NCBI GenBank assembly: GCA_020161775.1
Contig: JAIUOW010000001.1
Location: 1 to 64,000, forward strand
Source: Pseudomonadota bacterium
GTDB lineage: Bacteria > Pseudomonadota > Gammaproteobacteria > Burkholderiales > Burkholderiaceae_C
Length of the DNA stretch: 64,000 nt
Direction of reading: 5' to 3'
The number at the start of each line of letters is the position of its first letter. Position 1 is the stretch's first letter. The position numbers were made by a program, and so were the translations under genes. The notes beneath the pieces are model-generated. The model saw nothing but the letters and a program-made list of their open reading frames with translations. It was not told the origin of the DNA and ran no database searches. Below are positions 39,215-50,456 of this stretch, piece by piece.

Positions 39215-40582
39215 ATGCATATACACATCCTGGGCATTTGCGGTACGTTCATGGGGGGCGTGGCCGCACTGGCCCGCGAGGCGGGGCACAAGGTCACGGG
39301 CTGCGACGCAGGCGTGTACCCGCCCATGAGCGACCAGTTGCGCGCGCTGGGCATTGACCTGATCGAAGGCTTTGGCGCGGACCAGATGGCGCTCAAGCCT
39401 GACGTCTGGGTCGTGGGCAACGTGGTGTCACGGGCCCACCTGCCGGACGGCACACCCAAATTTCCGCTGATGGAAGCCATCCTGGACGCGGGCGCGCCCT
39501 ACACCAGCGGCCCGCAGTGGCTGGCCGAAAACGTGCTGCAGGGCCGCCACGTGCTGGCCGTGGCCGGCACGCACGGCAAGACCACCACCACCTCCATGCT
39601 GGCCTGGGTGCTGGACCAGGCGGGGCTGAAGCCGGGTTTTCTCGTCGGTGGCGTGCCCATGAACTTCGGCGTCTCTGCCCGGTTGGGAGAAGGCAGGACT
39701 TTCGTGATCGAAGCCGACGAATACGACACCGCCTTCTTTGACAAGCGCAGCAAGTTCGTGCACTACCGCCCGCGCACCGCGGTGCTGAACAACCTGGAGT
39801 TCGACCACGCCGACATCTTTGACGACCTGGCCGCGATCGAGCGGCAGTTCCACCATCTGGTGCGCACCGTGCCCCCCTCCGGCCGCGTCGTGGTCAACGG
39901 GCTGGAAGAAAGCCTGGATCGCGTGCTGCACGCCGGCTGCTGGAGCGAGGTGCGCAGTTTCGGCGCGGCCGTCAGCGACTTCTGCGCGAGCGGTGAGCCC
40001 GATGCGTTTGACGTGCTGCAGCGTGGCACGGCCGTGGGCCGCGTGCAGTGGGACCTGGGCGGCGTGCACAACCAGCTCAATGCGCTGGCGGCCATCGCGG
40101 CGGCCGACCATGTGGGCGTGGCGCCTGGTGCGGCGGCCGCTGCGCTGGGGCAGTTTCGCAACGTGCGCCGGCGCATGGAGGTGCGCGGCACGGTCAACGG
40201 CATCACGGTCTATGACGACTTTGCCCACCACCCCACGGCCATCCGCACCACGGTGGACGGCCTCAGGCGCAAGGTGGGCCCGTCACGCATCCTGGCGGTG
40301 TTCGAGCCGCGCAGCAACACCATGAAGCTGGGCACCATGAAGGCCCAACTGCCCTGGAGCCTGGAGCAGGCCGACCTGGCGTTTTGCCACAGCGGCGGCC
40401 TGGGCTGGGACGCCGTGGAAGCCATGGCACCCATGGGCGAGCGGGCCCGTGTGGCAGGCACGATCGACGAGGTGCTGGCTCAGGTCGTGGCCGCTGCCCG
40501 GCCGAGCGACCATGTGCTGTGCATGAGCAATGGCGGCTTTGGCGGCATCCACGCCAGGCTGTTGAAGGCCCTTGAACCTTAG
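39215..40582 (+). CDS. mpl: UDP-N-acetylmuramate:tripeptide ligase
   Basis: Cell-wall recycling ligase that joins the recovered L-Ala-D-Glu-mDAP tripeptide to UDP-MurNAc. 455 aa; MHIHILGICGTFMGG at the start, ATP loop AGTHGKTTTTSM, EADEYDTAFFDKRSKFVHYRP and YDDFAHHPTAI. Full length and intact. Confidence 0.95.
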   Translation: MHIHILGICGTFMGGVAALAREAGHKVTGCDAGVYPPMSDQLRALGIDLIEGFGADQMALKPDVWVVGNVVSRAHLPDGTPKFPLMEAILDAGAPYTSGPQWLAENVLQGRHVLAVAGTHGKTTTTSMLAWVLDQAGLKPGFLVGGVPMNFGVSARLGEGRTFVIEADEYDTAFFDKRSKFVHYRPRTAVLNNLEFDHADIFDDLAAIERQFHHLVRTVPPSGRVVVNGLEESLDRVLHAGCWSEVRSFGAAVSDFCASGEPDAFDVLQRGTAVGRVQWDLGGVHNQLNALAAIAAADHVGVAPGAAAAALGQFRNVRRRMEVRGTVNGITVYDDFAHHPTAIRTTVDGLRRKVGPSRILAVFEPRSNTMKLGTMKAQLPWSLEQADLAFCHSGGLGWDAVEAMAPMGERARVAGTIDEVLAQVVAAARPSDHVLCMSNGGFGGIHARLLKALEP

Positions 40583-40589
40583 TTGAACT

Positions 40590-40901
40590 TCAGTAGGTAA
40601 TGGCCATGCCGGGCACGTCCACATGGACGACCGGCTTGGCCAGCGCCGCGCTGCAGGCGCGGGCATATTCGGCGGCCCATTTGCCGTCGGCAAACACCGC
40701 CCCGCCCGCCGCCTGCGCCACGCACAGCACCTTGTCGGCAATCAACACCTTGCCCGTGGGACGCAGCGGCTCGCACCCCAAGCGCGTGAACTGCTCGTCC
40801 AGCCACCAGCGCGCCACGTCATGGGGCATGGGTTGGACTTCATCCAGGTCAAAGCGCAACTGTGCGCCATCGGCGAGCTTGACGGTGACTTCACTGCGCA
40901 T
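40590..40901 (-). CDS. Conserved hypothetical protein
   Basis: A small 103-aa soluble protein (MRSEVTVKLADGAQLRFDLDEVQPMPHDVARWW...). No domain recognised. GGAGG sits 7 nt before the start, which supports that it is real. It lies between mpl and aroG with its own strand orientation matching aroG. Confidence 0.65.
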   Translation of the reverse strand: MRSEVTVKLADGAQLRFDLDEVQPMPHDVARWWLDEQFTRLGCEPLRPTGKVLIADKVLCVAQAAGGAVFADGKWAAEYARACSAALAKPVVHVDVPGMAITY

Positions 40902-40995
40902 GGCATTACCTCCATGCGCACAGCTTGCCGCGCCTGGCGGCAGGCCGCAATCCCGTCAAACCCGCAAACCGGCAAACCGGCCTTGAACGCCCGCC

Positions 40996-42126
40996 TTATT
41001 TACGCGCGCGGCGCAACTTGACCGACTCCGACAGCACATCCAGCACCTGCAGCGAATCGCCCCAGCCGATGCAGGCGTCGGTGATGCTCTTGCCGTATTC
41101 CAGCGCGCCGACTTCGTCCTTGCCGGGGGTGAACTTCTGGGCGCCGGGTATCAGGTGGCTTTCCACCATGAGGCCGAACACCTGGCGCGAGCCCGCGGCG
41201 ACCTGCGCACCGATGTCACGGGCCACCTCGATCTGCTTTTCATGCTGCTTGCTGCTGTTGGCATGGCTGCAGTCCACCATCAGGGTGGCGGGCAGCTTGG
41301 CGGCTTCCAGTTCCTTGCAGGCTGCGCCGACCGAGGCCGCATCGTAGTTGGGCGCCTTGCCGCCGCGCAGGATCACGTGGCAGTCCTTGTTGCCGTTGGT
41401 CTGCACGATGGCGACCTGACCGTTCTTGTGCACCGACAGGAAGTGGTGGCCGCGCGCCGCGGCCTGGATGGCGTCGGTCGCAATCTTGATGTTGCCGTCA
41501 GTGCCGTTCTTGAAACCGATGGGCGCCGACAGGCCCGACGCCAGCTCGCGATGCACCTGGCTTTCAGTGGTGCGTGCGCCAATGGCACCCCAGCTTATCA
41601 GGTCGCCGATGTACTGCGGCGAGATCACGTCCAGGAACTCGCTGCCCGCGGGCAGGCCCAGGCGGTTGATTTCGATCAGCAGCTGGCGCGCGATGCGCAG
41701 GCCCTCATCGATGCGGTAGCTCTCGTCCAGGTAGGGGTCGTTGATCAGGCCCTTCCAGCCCACCGTGGTGCGGGGCTTTTCGAAGTACACGCGCATCACC
41801 ACCTCCAGCGTGCCGGCGTACTTGGTGCGCGCCTCCTTCAGGCGGCGGGCATAGTCCAGCGCGGCGGCCGGGTCGTGGATGGAGCACGGGCCGATCACCA
41901 CCAGCAGGCGGTCGTCCTTGCCAGCCATGATGTTGTGGATGTTGCGGCGGGTTTCGGTGATCAGCGTCTCCACGGGCGTGCCGCGGATGGGAAAGAAGCG
42001 GATCAGGTGTTCAGGAGGGGGCAGCACGGTGATGTCCTTGATGCGTTCGTCGTCGGTCTGGCTGGTTTTGTCGACGGGGTTCGCATACCAGGCATCGGAG
42101 CCGGGGGCGGTGGCTTTGGCGTTCAT
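40996..42126 (-). CDS. aroG: 3-deoxy-7-phosphoheptulonate (DAHP) synthase, class I
   Basis: First step of the shikimate pathway: PEP plus erythrose-4-phosphate to DAHP. 376 aa with VVIGPCSIHDPAAAL (metal-binding Cys), YFEKPRTTVGWKGLINDP, GARTTESQVHRELASGLS and VDCSHANS. The start is preceded by GGAG. I use aroG generically; E. coli has three such isozymes with different feedback inhibitors and the type cannot be settled by eye. The gene has a ~190-nt leader that looks like a transcription attenuator. Confidence 0.95.
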   Translation of the reverse strand: MNAKATAPGSDAWYANPVDKTSQTDDERIKDITVLPPPEHLIRFFPIRGTPVETLITETRRNIHNIMAGKDDRLLVVIGPCSIHDPAAALDYARRLKEARTKYAGTLEVVMRVYFEKPRTTVGWKGLINDPYLDESYRIDEGLRIARQLLIEINRLGLPAGSEFLDVISPQYIGDLISWGAIGARTTESQVHRELASGLSAPIGFKNGTDGNIKIATDAIQAAARGHHFLSVHKNGQVAIVQTNGNKDCHVILRGGKAPNYDAASVGAACKELEAAKLPATLMVDCSHANSSKQHEKQIEVARDIGAQVAAGSRQVFGLMVESHLIPGAQKFTPGKDEVGALEYGKSITDACIGWGDSLQVLDVLSESVKLRRARK

Positions 42127-42176
42127 CGGGTCACTCCTGAAGTCAGTTGGTTTTGAAATGGAAAAGTGAGGGGCAT

Positions 42177-42205
42177 AAAAAAACCGCCGGGGGTCCGGCG
42201 GTTTT
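42177..42205 (-). terminator. Attenuator terminator in the aroG leader
   Basis: On the minus strand AAAACCGCCGG, loop ACCC, then CCGGCGG and a run of seven T. It lies 51 nt before the aroG start and 22 nt after the stop of the aromatic leader peptide, so it can stop transcription before aroG. Confidence 0.9.
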
Positions 42206-42265
42206 CTTGGGAGATTCTGTTGCGCTGTTACTTGCAGGTACGCTCAGAACTCTCAACCGCCGGGG
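42195..42265 (-). promoter_or_regulatory. Candidate antiterminator of the aroG leader
   Basis: The minus-strand segment CCCCGGCGGTT at 42255-42265, inside the leader ORF just after its aromatic codons, is identical to the terminator's right arm. It can therefore pair with the terminator's left arm (42195-42205) and prevent the terminator. The mutually exclusive pairings are read directly from sequence; the regulatory role is inferred from trp/phe-type attenuators. Confidence 0.7.
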
Positions 42266-42317
42266 CGTTGGAGAACCAAAAGTAGCCAAAAAAGTAAAAA
42301 CGGGCTGCGAAATGCAT
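42228..42317 (-). CDS. Aromatic-rich leader peptide of aroG
   Basis: A 29-codon ORF starting MHFAARF. Residues 7-15 read FYFFGYFWF, eight aromatic residues of nine (five Phe, two Tyr, one Trp), with another Phe at position 3. The tail NAPAVESSERTCK spans the antiterminator segment, then TAA. As in trpL and pheL, slow decoding of these codons when charged aromatic tRNAs run low would let the antiterminator form. No clear Shine-Dalgarno is seen; see the promoter entry. Confidence 0.8.
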   Translation of the reverse strand: MHFAARFYFFGYFWFSNAPAVESSERTCK

Positions 42318-42324
42318 AAGCCGA

Positions 42325-42333
42325 AATGTAGCA
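42325..42333 (-). promoter_or_regulatory. Candidate extended -10 promoter of the aroG leader
   Basis: Minus strand TGCTACATT, an extended -10 element. A possible -35, TTGGAG, lies 19 bp upstream. Only 7 nt separate the -10 from the leader ATG, so transcription would start at or next to that ATG, implying a leaderless leader ORF. Confidence 0.45.
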
Positions 42334-42373
42334 CAGGCTTTGCGCGCGGCTCCAAGCCGGTGTGGCGGCGCCG

Positions 42374-42931
42374 TCACAGCCGCAGCTTTTTCCACCAGGC
42401 CATGGCCCGCTCCACGCGGGGTTCCTCCAGCGCGGCCACGGCCGATTCCTCGGGCGCCGCCCGCGCGGCCAGCTGCTCGTACATGTCGATCAGCAGCATG
42501 CCCTCGCCCAGCGTGCGCCAGGCCACCAGCTCGAAATCGTCGGCGCTCAGGCCCAGCATTTCGCTGTGGGAGCCGCCGTCCAGCAGCCACTGGCCAATCA
42601 GCACGCGCAGGTTGTTCAGCGCCTGCAGGTAAGCCGCGTATTCGTACAGGCCGCGCCAGGCCACGCCCAGGCCCACCACCAGCGCGCGGTGACCGCGCAG
42701 CACGGTCAGCAGGTCCATCAGCAGCGGCGCCACGGACGCGCGCTGGCGGCTCAGGCGCAGCGCGGCAACGATGGCCTCGATGTGCGTGGCCAGCGTGCCC
42801 ATGCTTTCACTGAACTGGCGGCAGTCTTCGTCGGCAACCGAGCCACGCAGGAAATGGCTCAGCTCGCCAAAGGTCTGGATGCTGGGCAGCAGCGTCGTGC
42901 GGTCAATCGACAGCCGCGAGTTCATGGACAC
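42374..42931 (-). CDS. Hypothetical helical protein
   Basis: A 185-aa, mostly helical, soluble-looking protein (IQTFGELSHFLRGSVADEDCRQFSESMG..., ending EEPRVERAMAWWKKLRL). No domain recognised. The start is GTG 42931 or ATG 42925, just 5-11 nt after the tldD stop, suggesting they share a transcript. Confidence 0.7.
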   Translation of the reverse strand: MSMNSRLSIDRTTLLPSIQTFGELSHFLRGSVADEDCRQFSESMGTLATHIEAIVAALRLSRQRASVAPLLMDLLTVLRGHRALVVGLGVAWRGLYEYAAYLQALNNLRVLIGQWLLDGGSHSEMLGLSADDFELVAWRTLGEGMLLIDMYEQLAARAAPEESAVAALEEPRVERAMAWWKKLRL

Positions 42932-42936
42932 TTGGC

Positions 42937-44397
42937 CTACGCCGTTCCGCCGACGGTCAACCCGTCAATTCGCAAGGTGGGCTGGCCCACGCCAACCGGC
43001 ACGCTCTGGCCTTCCTTGCCGCAGGTGCCCACGCCGCTGTCCAGCGCCATGTCGTTGCCGATCATGCTCACGCGCGTGAGCGCATCCGGGCCGTTGCCCA
43101 CGATGGTGGCGCCCTTGACGGGGTACTGGATCTTGCCGTTTTCAACCCAGTAGGCTTCGCTGGCGCTGAACACGAACTTGCCGCTGGTAATGTCCACCTG
43201 GCCACCGCCGAAATTGGTCGCGTACAGGCCCTTCTTGATAGTGGCCACGATTTCGGCGGGCTCGTGCCCGCCACCCAGCATGTAGGTGTTGGTCATGCGC
43301 GGCATCGGGATGTGCGCATAGCTCTCGCGCCGGCCATTGCCCGTTGGCTTGACCTTCATCAGGCGCGCGTTCATGGCGTCCTGGATGTAACCCTTCAAGA
43401 TGCCGTCCTCGATCAGCACGTTCTTCTGGCTGGTGTTGCCCTCATCGTCCACGTTGAGCGAGCCGCGGCGGTCGGCGATGGTGCCGTCATCCAGCACCGT
43501 CACGCCCTTGGCTGCGACGCGCTGGCCGATGCGGCCGCTGAACGCGCTGGAGCCCTTGCGGTTGAAATCGCCTTCCAGCCCGTGGCCAATGGCCTCGTGC
43601 AGCAGGATGCCGGGCCAGCCTGGGCCCAACACCACGGTCATCTCGCCGGCCGGCGCAGGACGCGACTCCAGGTTGGTGAGGGCGGCATTGACCGCATCAT
43701 TCACGTACTCGTTGACCTGCGCATCGTCAAAATACGCCAGGCCAAAGCGGCCACCACCGCCACCCGAACCCATCTCACGGCGGCCATTCTGCTCGGCAAT
43801 GACCGTGACCGACAGCCGCACCAGCGGGCGCACGTCGGCGGCCAGCGTGCCGTCGGCGCGCGCGACCATCACCACGTCGTATTCGCTGGCCAGCCCCGCC
43901 ATGACCTGGGCCACGCGCGGATCCTTGGCGCGGGCGAGCTTTTCAACCTTTTCCAGCAGCTTGACCTTGGCCGTGCTGTCCAGGGTGGAAATCGGGTCCA
44001 CGCCGTTGTAGAGGGAACGGCTGCCCGCAACTTTGCGGCCCACGGCTTTGGTGCGGGCCGAGCGGCCGGCCGCCGAGATGGAACGCACGGTGCGCGCCGC
44101 GTCCAGCAGCGAGGCCTCGGAAATGTCGTCAGAGTAGGCAAACGCGGTTTTCTCGCCGCTGACCGCGCGCACGCCGACGCCCTGGTCGATGCTGAAGCTG
44201 CCGGTCTTGACGATGCCCTCTTCCAGGCTCCAGCCTTCGTTGCGGGTGTACTGGAAGTACAGGTCGGCGTCGTCCACCCGGTGGGCCGTGATTTCGGCCA
44301 GTGCGCGGCTCAGGTGGGATTCGTTCAGGCCAAACGGCTCAAGCAGCAGGCGCTGGGCCGTGGCCAAGCGTTCAAGGGTGGGTTCGCGGGAGATCAT
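42937..44397 (-). CDS. tldD: Metalloprotease TldD
   Basis: Zinc protease of the TldD/TldE pair, acting on unfolded or modified peptides. 486 aa; zinc motif HEAIGHGLE, GPGWPGILLHEA, and conserved C-terminal GTCGKEGQSVPVGVGQPTLRI. tldE is not in this window. Confidence 0.95.
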   Translation of the reverse strand: MISREPTLERLATAQRLLLEPFGLNESHLSRALAEITAHRVDDADLYFQYTRNEGWSLEEGIVKTGSFSIDQGVGVRAVSGEKTAFAYSDDISEASLLDAARTVRSISAAGRSARTKAVGRKVAGSRSLYNGVDPISTLDSTAKVKLLEKVEKLARAKDPRVAQVMAGLASEYDVVMVARADGTLAADVRPLVRLSVTVIAEQNGRREMGSGGGGGRFGLAYFDDAQVNEYVNDAVNAALTNLESRPAPAGEMTVVLGPGWPGILLHEAIGHGLEGDFNRKGSSAFSGRIGQRVAAKGVTVLDDGTIADRRGSLNVDDEGNTSQKNVLIEDGILKGYIQDAMNARLMKVKPTGNGRRESYAHIPMPRMTNTYMLGGGHEPAEIVATIKKGLYATNFGGGQVDITSGKFVFSASEAYWVENGKIQYPVKGATIVGNGPDALTRVSMIGNDMALDSGVGTCGKEGQSVPVGVGQPTLRIDGLTVGGTA

Positions 44398-44406
44398 CGA
44401 ACCATT

Positions 44407-46479
<2,073 letters not shown>

Positions 46480-46517
46480 GGCGTGGGCAGGTTGACGGTA
46501 GCCAGTTTACCCATTGG

Positions 46518-47387
46518 CTACCGCTTGAACAGCTGGTAGATGGCCGCATCGTCCAGGCCATCCAGACCGGCCGCGGCGGCGCGCGCGAAGGTATCGCGCG
46601 CGGCCGCGCCCAGCGGTCCCTCGAAGCCCACGGCCTGCGCGGCCTGCATGGCCAGGCGGGTGTCCTTTTGCAGCAGCGTCACATGGGCGCGCGGCGCGTA
46701 GTCCCCGGCAATGGCGCGCCGCATGCGGTCCGAGCCGATCCAGCTCTGGCCACTGGACTGCTCGATCACGTCCAGCGTGCGCTCCAGGTCCAGTCCCATG
46801 CGCGCGGCCAGCGCCAGCACCTCGGCCGCGCCCACCAGGTTGATGCCGGCCAGCAGGTTGTTGACGAGCTTGGTGCGCGCGCCGTCGCCAGGCTGCTGGC
46901 TGATGCGGAATACCCTGGAAGACAGGGTGTTGATGAGCGACCCGTGCTGGTGGAAGACTGCGTCGGCACAGGCCACCATGAGGCTCATCGTGCCATCGCG
47001 CGCACGCGCCGGGCCGCCGGACATGGGTGCGTCGATCGCCTGCAGGCCCATGCCAGCCAGGCGCTGCGAGAAGCTTTCAACGTCCTGCGGCGACAGGGTC
47101 GGGCACAGCATGACGGTGTGGCCGGCGGGCACGGCAGCAGCCACGCCCCCCGCGCCGAACAGGACATCCCCGGTCTGCGCGGCGTCCACCACGCACACAA
47201 TGGTCAGTGCCGACGCGGCCGCGCATTCGCCGGGGGTGGCTGCCGCCACGGCCCCGTGCGCCACCAGCGCGTCCACTTTCGCCCTGTCAATGTCATGCAC
47301 ACGCACACCCCAACCCTGCGACAGCAGGTTGGCAGCCATGCCGCCACCCATGTTGCCTGTGCCGACGATGGCAACTGACTGGGTCAT
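46518..47387 (-). CDS. NAD-binding 3-hydroxyisobutyrate dehydrogenase-like protein
   Basis: A beta-hydroxyacid dehydrogenase of 289 aa: Rossmann motif VAIVGTGNMGGGMAANL, substrate loop DAPMSGGPARARDGT, and catalytic Lys in GDGARTKLVNNLLAG. The exact hydroxyacid (3-hydroxyisobutyrate, tartronate semialdehyde, L-threonate-type) cannot be set. Confidence 0.88.
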   Translation of the reverse strand: MTQSVAIVGTGNMGGGMAANLLSQGWGVRVHDIDRAKVDALVAHGAVAAATPGECAAASALTIVCVVDAAQTGDVLFGAGGVAAAVPAGHTVMLCPTLSPQDVESFSQRLAGMGLQAIDAPMSGGPARARDGTMSLMVACADAVFHQHGSLINTLSSRVFRISQQPGDGARTKLVNNLLAGINLVGAAEVLALAARMGLDLERTLDVIEQSSGQSWIGSDRMRRAIAGDYAPRAHVTLLQKDTRLAMQAAQAVGFEGPLGAAARDTFARAAAAGLDGLDDAAIYQLFKR

Positions 47388-47418
47388 GGCACAAACGCCA
47401 TGGTGACGGGCGTGCGGC

Positions 47419-48576
47419 TCATGTCTGCACCAGCCGCTTGGCCTTGGCGATGGACATCAGGATGCCCAGCCCCGCCCCCAGGGTGACCATGGCCGTGCCG
47501 CCGTAACTGATGAACGGCAGCGGCACGCCCACCACCGGCAGCATGCCGCTGACCATGCCCATGTTGACAAAGGCGTAGGTAAAGAAAATCAGTGTCACCG
47601 CGCCCGCCAGCAGGCGCGAAAACAGCGTGGACGCCTCCAGCGCGATGGTCAGGCCCCGCAGGATCAGGAAGATGAAGCCGGCGATCAGCAGCAGGTTGCC
47701 CAACAGGCCGAATTCCTCGGAGAACGCGGCGAAGATGAAGTCGGTCGTGCGCTCGGGGATGAACTCCAGGTGAGTCTGCGTGCCCTGCATGAAGCCCTTG
47801 CCCAGCAGCCCGCCCGAACCGATGGCGATCATGCCCTGGATGATGTGGAACCCCTTGCCCAGGGGGTCGCGCGTGGGGTCCAGCAGCGTGCAGATGCGCT
47901 GCTGCTGGTAGTCATGCAGCACGGGCCAGCGCACACCGTCGGCGCACAGCCGGGGCTCGAACACCACCAGCAGCACCATGCCCACGAGCGCCAGCACCAC
48001 CGGCGGCACGATGAGCTTCCAGCTCAGGCCGGCAAAGAAAATCACGGACAAACCCGCGGCCAGGACGAGCAGCGAGGTGCCCAGGTCGGGCTGCTTCATG
48101 ATCAGCCCCACGGGCACCACCAGCAGCAGGCCAGCCACGGTGAAGTCCAGCGGACGCAGCTGACCCTCGCGCTTCTGGAACCACCAGGCCAGCATCAATG
48201 GCATGGCGATCTTCAGGATTTCGCTGGGCTGGATAACGGTCACGCCCACGTTCAGCCAGCGGGTGGCGCCCTTGCGCGTGATGCCAAAAAGCGCCACGGC
48301 CAGCAGCAGCGCCACCCCGGCGACATACAAGGGCACCGCAAAGCTCATCAGCCGCTGCGGCGGCACCTGCGCCACCAGAAACATGATGGTTCCGGCCAGC
48401 AGCATGTTGCGGCTGTGGTCCATGAAGCGGGTGCCGTGGTCAAAGCCCGACGAATACATCGTCAACAGGCCGGCGCAGGCCAGCAGGAACACGGCAAAGG
48501 CCAGCGGCCCGTCAAATCCGCGCAACAGCGGCGCGGACCGCTGCCAGAGGGAAGGTTTGTCAAAAACGGCGGCCAT
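47419..48576 (-). CDS. rodA: Rod-shape SEDS glycosyltransferase RodA
   Basis: Polymerises glycan strands for cell elongation together with a class B PBP. 385 aa, about ten hydrophobic spans. SEDS features: KQPDLGTSLLVL, RTTDFIFAAFSEEFGLLGNL and GVPLPFISYGGTAM. mrdA, its usual partner gene, is not beside it here. Confidence 0.95.
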   Translation of the reverse strand: MAAVFDKPSLWQRSAPLLRGFDGPLAFAVFLLACAGLLTMYSSGFDHGTRFMDHSRNMLLAGTIMFLVAQVPPQRLMSFAVPLYVAGVALLLAVALFGITRKGATRWLNVGVTVIQPSEILKIAMPLMLAWWFQKREGQLRPLDFTVAGLLLVVPVGLIMKQPDLGTSLLVLAAGLSVIFFAGLSWKLIVPPVVLALVGMVLLVVFEPRLCADGVRWPVLHDYQQQRICTLLDPTRDPLGKGFHIIQGMIAIGSGGLLGKGFMQGTQTHLEFIPERTTDFIFAAFSEEFGLLGNLLLIAGFIFLILRGLTIALEASTLFSRLLAGAVTLIFFTYAFVNMGMVSGMLPVVGVPLPFISYGGTAMVTLGAGLGILMSIAKAKRLVQT

Positions 48577-48613
48577 GGCGCCATTATCGGGCGCCTGGGA
48601 TGCGCAGGACCGT

Positions 48614-50452
48614 TCAGTCGATCAGGATTTCCACCACCGTGCGGCCAGGCTGGCTTGCCAGGTTCAGCTCCGCGCCGATGGCGGCGGCGCGCTCGCGCAG
48701 GCTCAGCAGGCCGCGGCGCAGCGGCACCGCTGTGTCAAAGCCGCGCCCGTTGTCGATCACGCGCAGTTGCACCGTGCCGGCCATCACCCCGGCCTCGATG
48801 CGCAGCACGCTGGCCTGGGCATGCTGCAGCACGTTGGACAGCGCCTCGAACACCATGAACTGCAGCTGGCGCATGGCGTGCGCGTCCAGCCGCTGCAGGG
48901 GTTCGATCAGGTCCACGTCCCATTGCAGCTCGATGTCGGAGGCCGCAAAGCGCGGCTCCAGCCGGTAGCGCAGGTTGGCCAGCAACGCGGTGATGTCGCC
49001 CGGCGGCAGGTTCATGGAGTCGATCTGCAGCTTGAGCTGGTCCAGCGAGTCGCGCAGGGTCTGCAGCACCTGCGCATGGCTGGCCTTGCCCGACTGGAGC
49101 TGGCGGATGGCCGAGCTGATGTGCGAGCCCACGCCGTCATGCATGTCACGCAGGATGCGGGCCCGCTCGGAGGTGCGCTCCTGCTCGCGGGCCAGTTGCT
49201 CCACGCGCGCATAGCTTTGCTGCAGCGCGGCTTCCTTCTCGGACACGCGGGCCGCCAGGTTGGCCATGAGGTCATGTGCCTGGCCGCTGGCCGCGCGAAA
49301 GCGCGTGATCACGATGTAGCCCAGCACCAGGCCGAACAGCACGGACGAATAGCGGATCCAGGTGGAGTCCGCCAGGCTGCCGCTCACCCGGATGGCAATC
49401 CAGTCGCGCACGCCCATGGCCACGTTCAGCGTGCCGGCGGCGGCCACCAGCAGCCGCGCGGGCTCCGGCTTGCGCACGGCCCCCACCAGGTACACCACCG
49501 CGTAAAGCATGAACAGCACGTTGGCACTGCCCAGCCAGGCGGTCAGGATGAGCGGCTTGTGAAGGGTCAGCGACAGCGTGGACGCCACGATGGACGTGCC
49601 AAACAACGCCCACAGCCCGGCGCGCACCAGCGGCATGGAGCGATGGCGGTGCCAGCCCGCTACATGATGGCAAAACAGCGCAATCCCGCAGAACCAGCCC
49701 GCGAACGCCGCCGTCACCACCACGCCCCAGAGCGGCCAGGGCAGCGGTGGCTGCTCGATGGCCACGTCGCCCACCCGCAGCGCCCAGCAGATCTCGGCCA
49801 GGCCGGCGGCCAGGTAAACGCTGTCGCGCCGCCCCACATGCACGGTGCCGGGTTCGGTCTGCGTCACCCATAGCGCCAGCGCCACCGCCCCCACCAGCAG
49901 GCTGAAGATGGTGACCACCATGGACGCCGACACGCGCCAGCGGAAGTTGTCGGCATACAGCTCGCGCACCTCGTCCTCGGGCCCCACGGCCAGCGCCGAC
50001 AGGCCGCCCCGCCGGCCGCCGTCGGCACGCAGATGCACGCGCAGCACGTTGTCGCGGCCCAGCAGGCGCGGCGGCACCGGGACGTACTGGGGCCCCTTGG
50101 CATAGTCGTCCGAATTCGGCTGGCGCACGTCGCCCATGCGGGTCAGCAGCGTGCCGTTGAGCGAAATCTCGGCGCTGCTGCCGATGCGCTGGAAATAGAT
50201 GCCCCAGGGCTCGCTGGGCTCCGACGGCAATGAAAACGGCACGTCGAACACCGCTTCGCCCGCGCGGTAACGTTGCTCCCGGTCCCAGTGGTAGGGCAGC
50301 GTCACATCCGCGGAGCGCGCGGCGCGGCCCTCGGGCATGAGCGTGGCGCGTGCGTAGGTCAGCTGCTGCACCTCGGCCTGCGCCGCCGCCAGCGCCAGCA
50401 GGCAGCCGCTGGCGGCCAGCAGCGCGGCGCGCAGCAGGCGGCGCCAGCCCAT
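48614..50452 (-). CDS. 7TMR-DISM sensor histidine kinase
   Basis: A 612-aa membrane sensor. Signal-like N-terminus, periplasmic jelly-roll-like domain (about 25-185), seven hydrophobic spans (about 190-400), a coiled coil, then a NarX-type HisKA_3 domain with phospho-His in RDMHDGVGSH (about residue 437) and an HATPase (VFEALSNVLQHA, DNGRGFD). Pairs with the response regulator whose stop lies 4 nt upstream of its start. Signal unknown. Confidence 0.9.
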   Translation of the reverse strand: MGWRRLLRAALLAASGCLLALAAAQAEVQQLTYARATLMPEGRAARSADVTLPYHWDREQRYRAGEAVFDVPFSLPSEPSEPWGIYFQRIGSSAEISLNGTLLTRMGDVRQPNSDDYAKGPQYVPVPPRLLGRDNVLRVHLRADGGRRGGLSALAVGPEDEVRELYADNFRWRVSASMVVTIFSLLVGAVALALWVTQTEPGTVHVGRRDSVYLAAGLAEICWALRVGDVAIEQPPLPWPLWGVVVTAAFAGWFCGIALFCHHVAGWHRHRSMPLVRAGLWALFGTSIVASTLSLTLHKPLILTAWLGSANVLFMLYAVVYLVGAVRKPEPARLLVAAAGTLNVAMGVRDWIAIRVSGSLADSTWIRYSSVLFGLVLGYIVITRFRAASGQAHDLMANLAARVSEKEAALQQSYARVEQLAREQERTSERARILRDMHDGVGSHISSAIRQLQSGKASHAQVLQTLRDSLDQLKLQIDSMNLPPGDITALLANLRYRLEPRFAASDIELQWDVDLIEPLQRLDAHAMRQLQFMVFEALSNVLQHAQASVLRIEAGVMAGTVQLRVIDNGRGFDTAVPLRRGLLSLRERAAAIGAELNLASQPGRTVVEILID

Positions 50453-50456
50453 GGGG

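Noticed and set aside
40902-40995. Inverted GC-rich segments downstream of aroG as its terminator
   Set aside because: The CCGG blocks here are direct rather than complementary repeats on the aroG strand and no T run follows.
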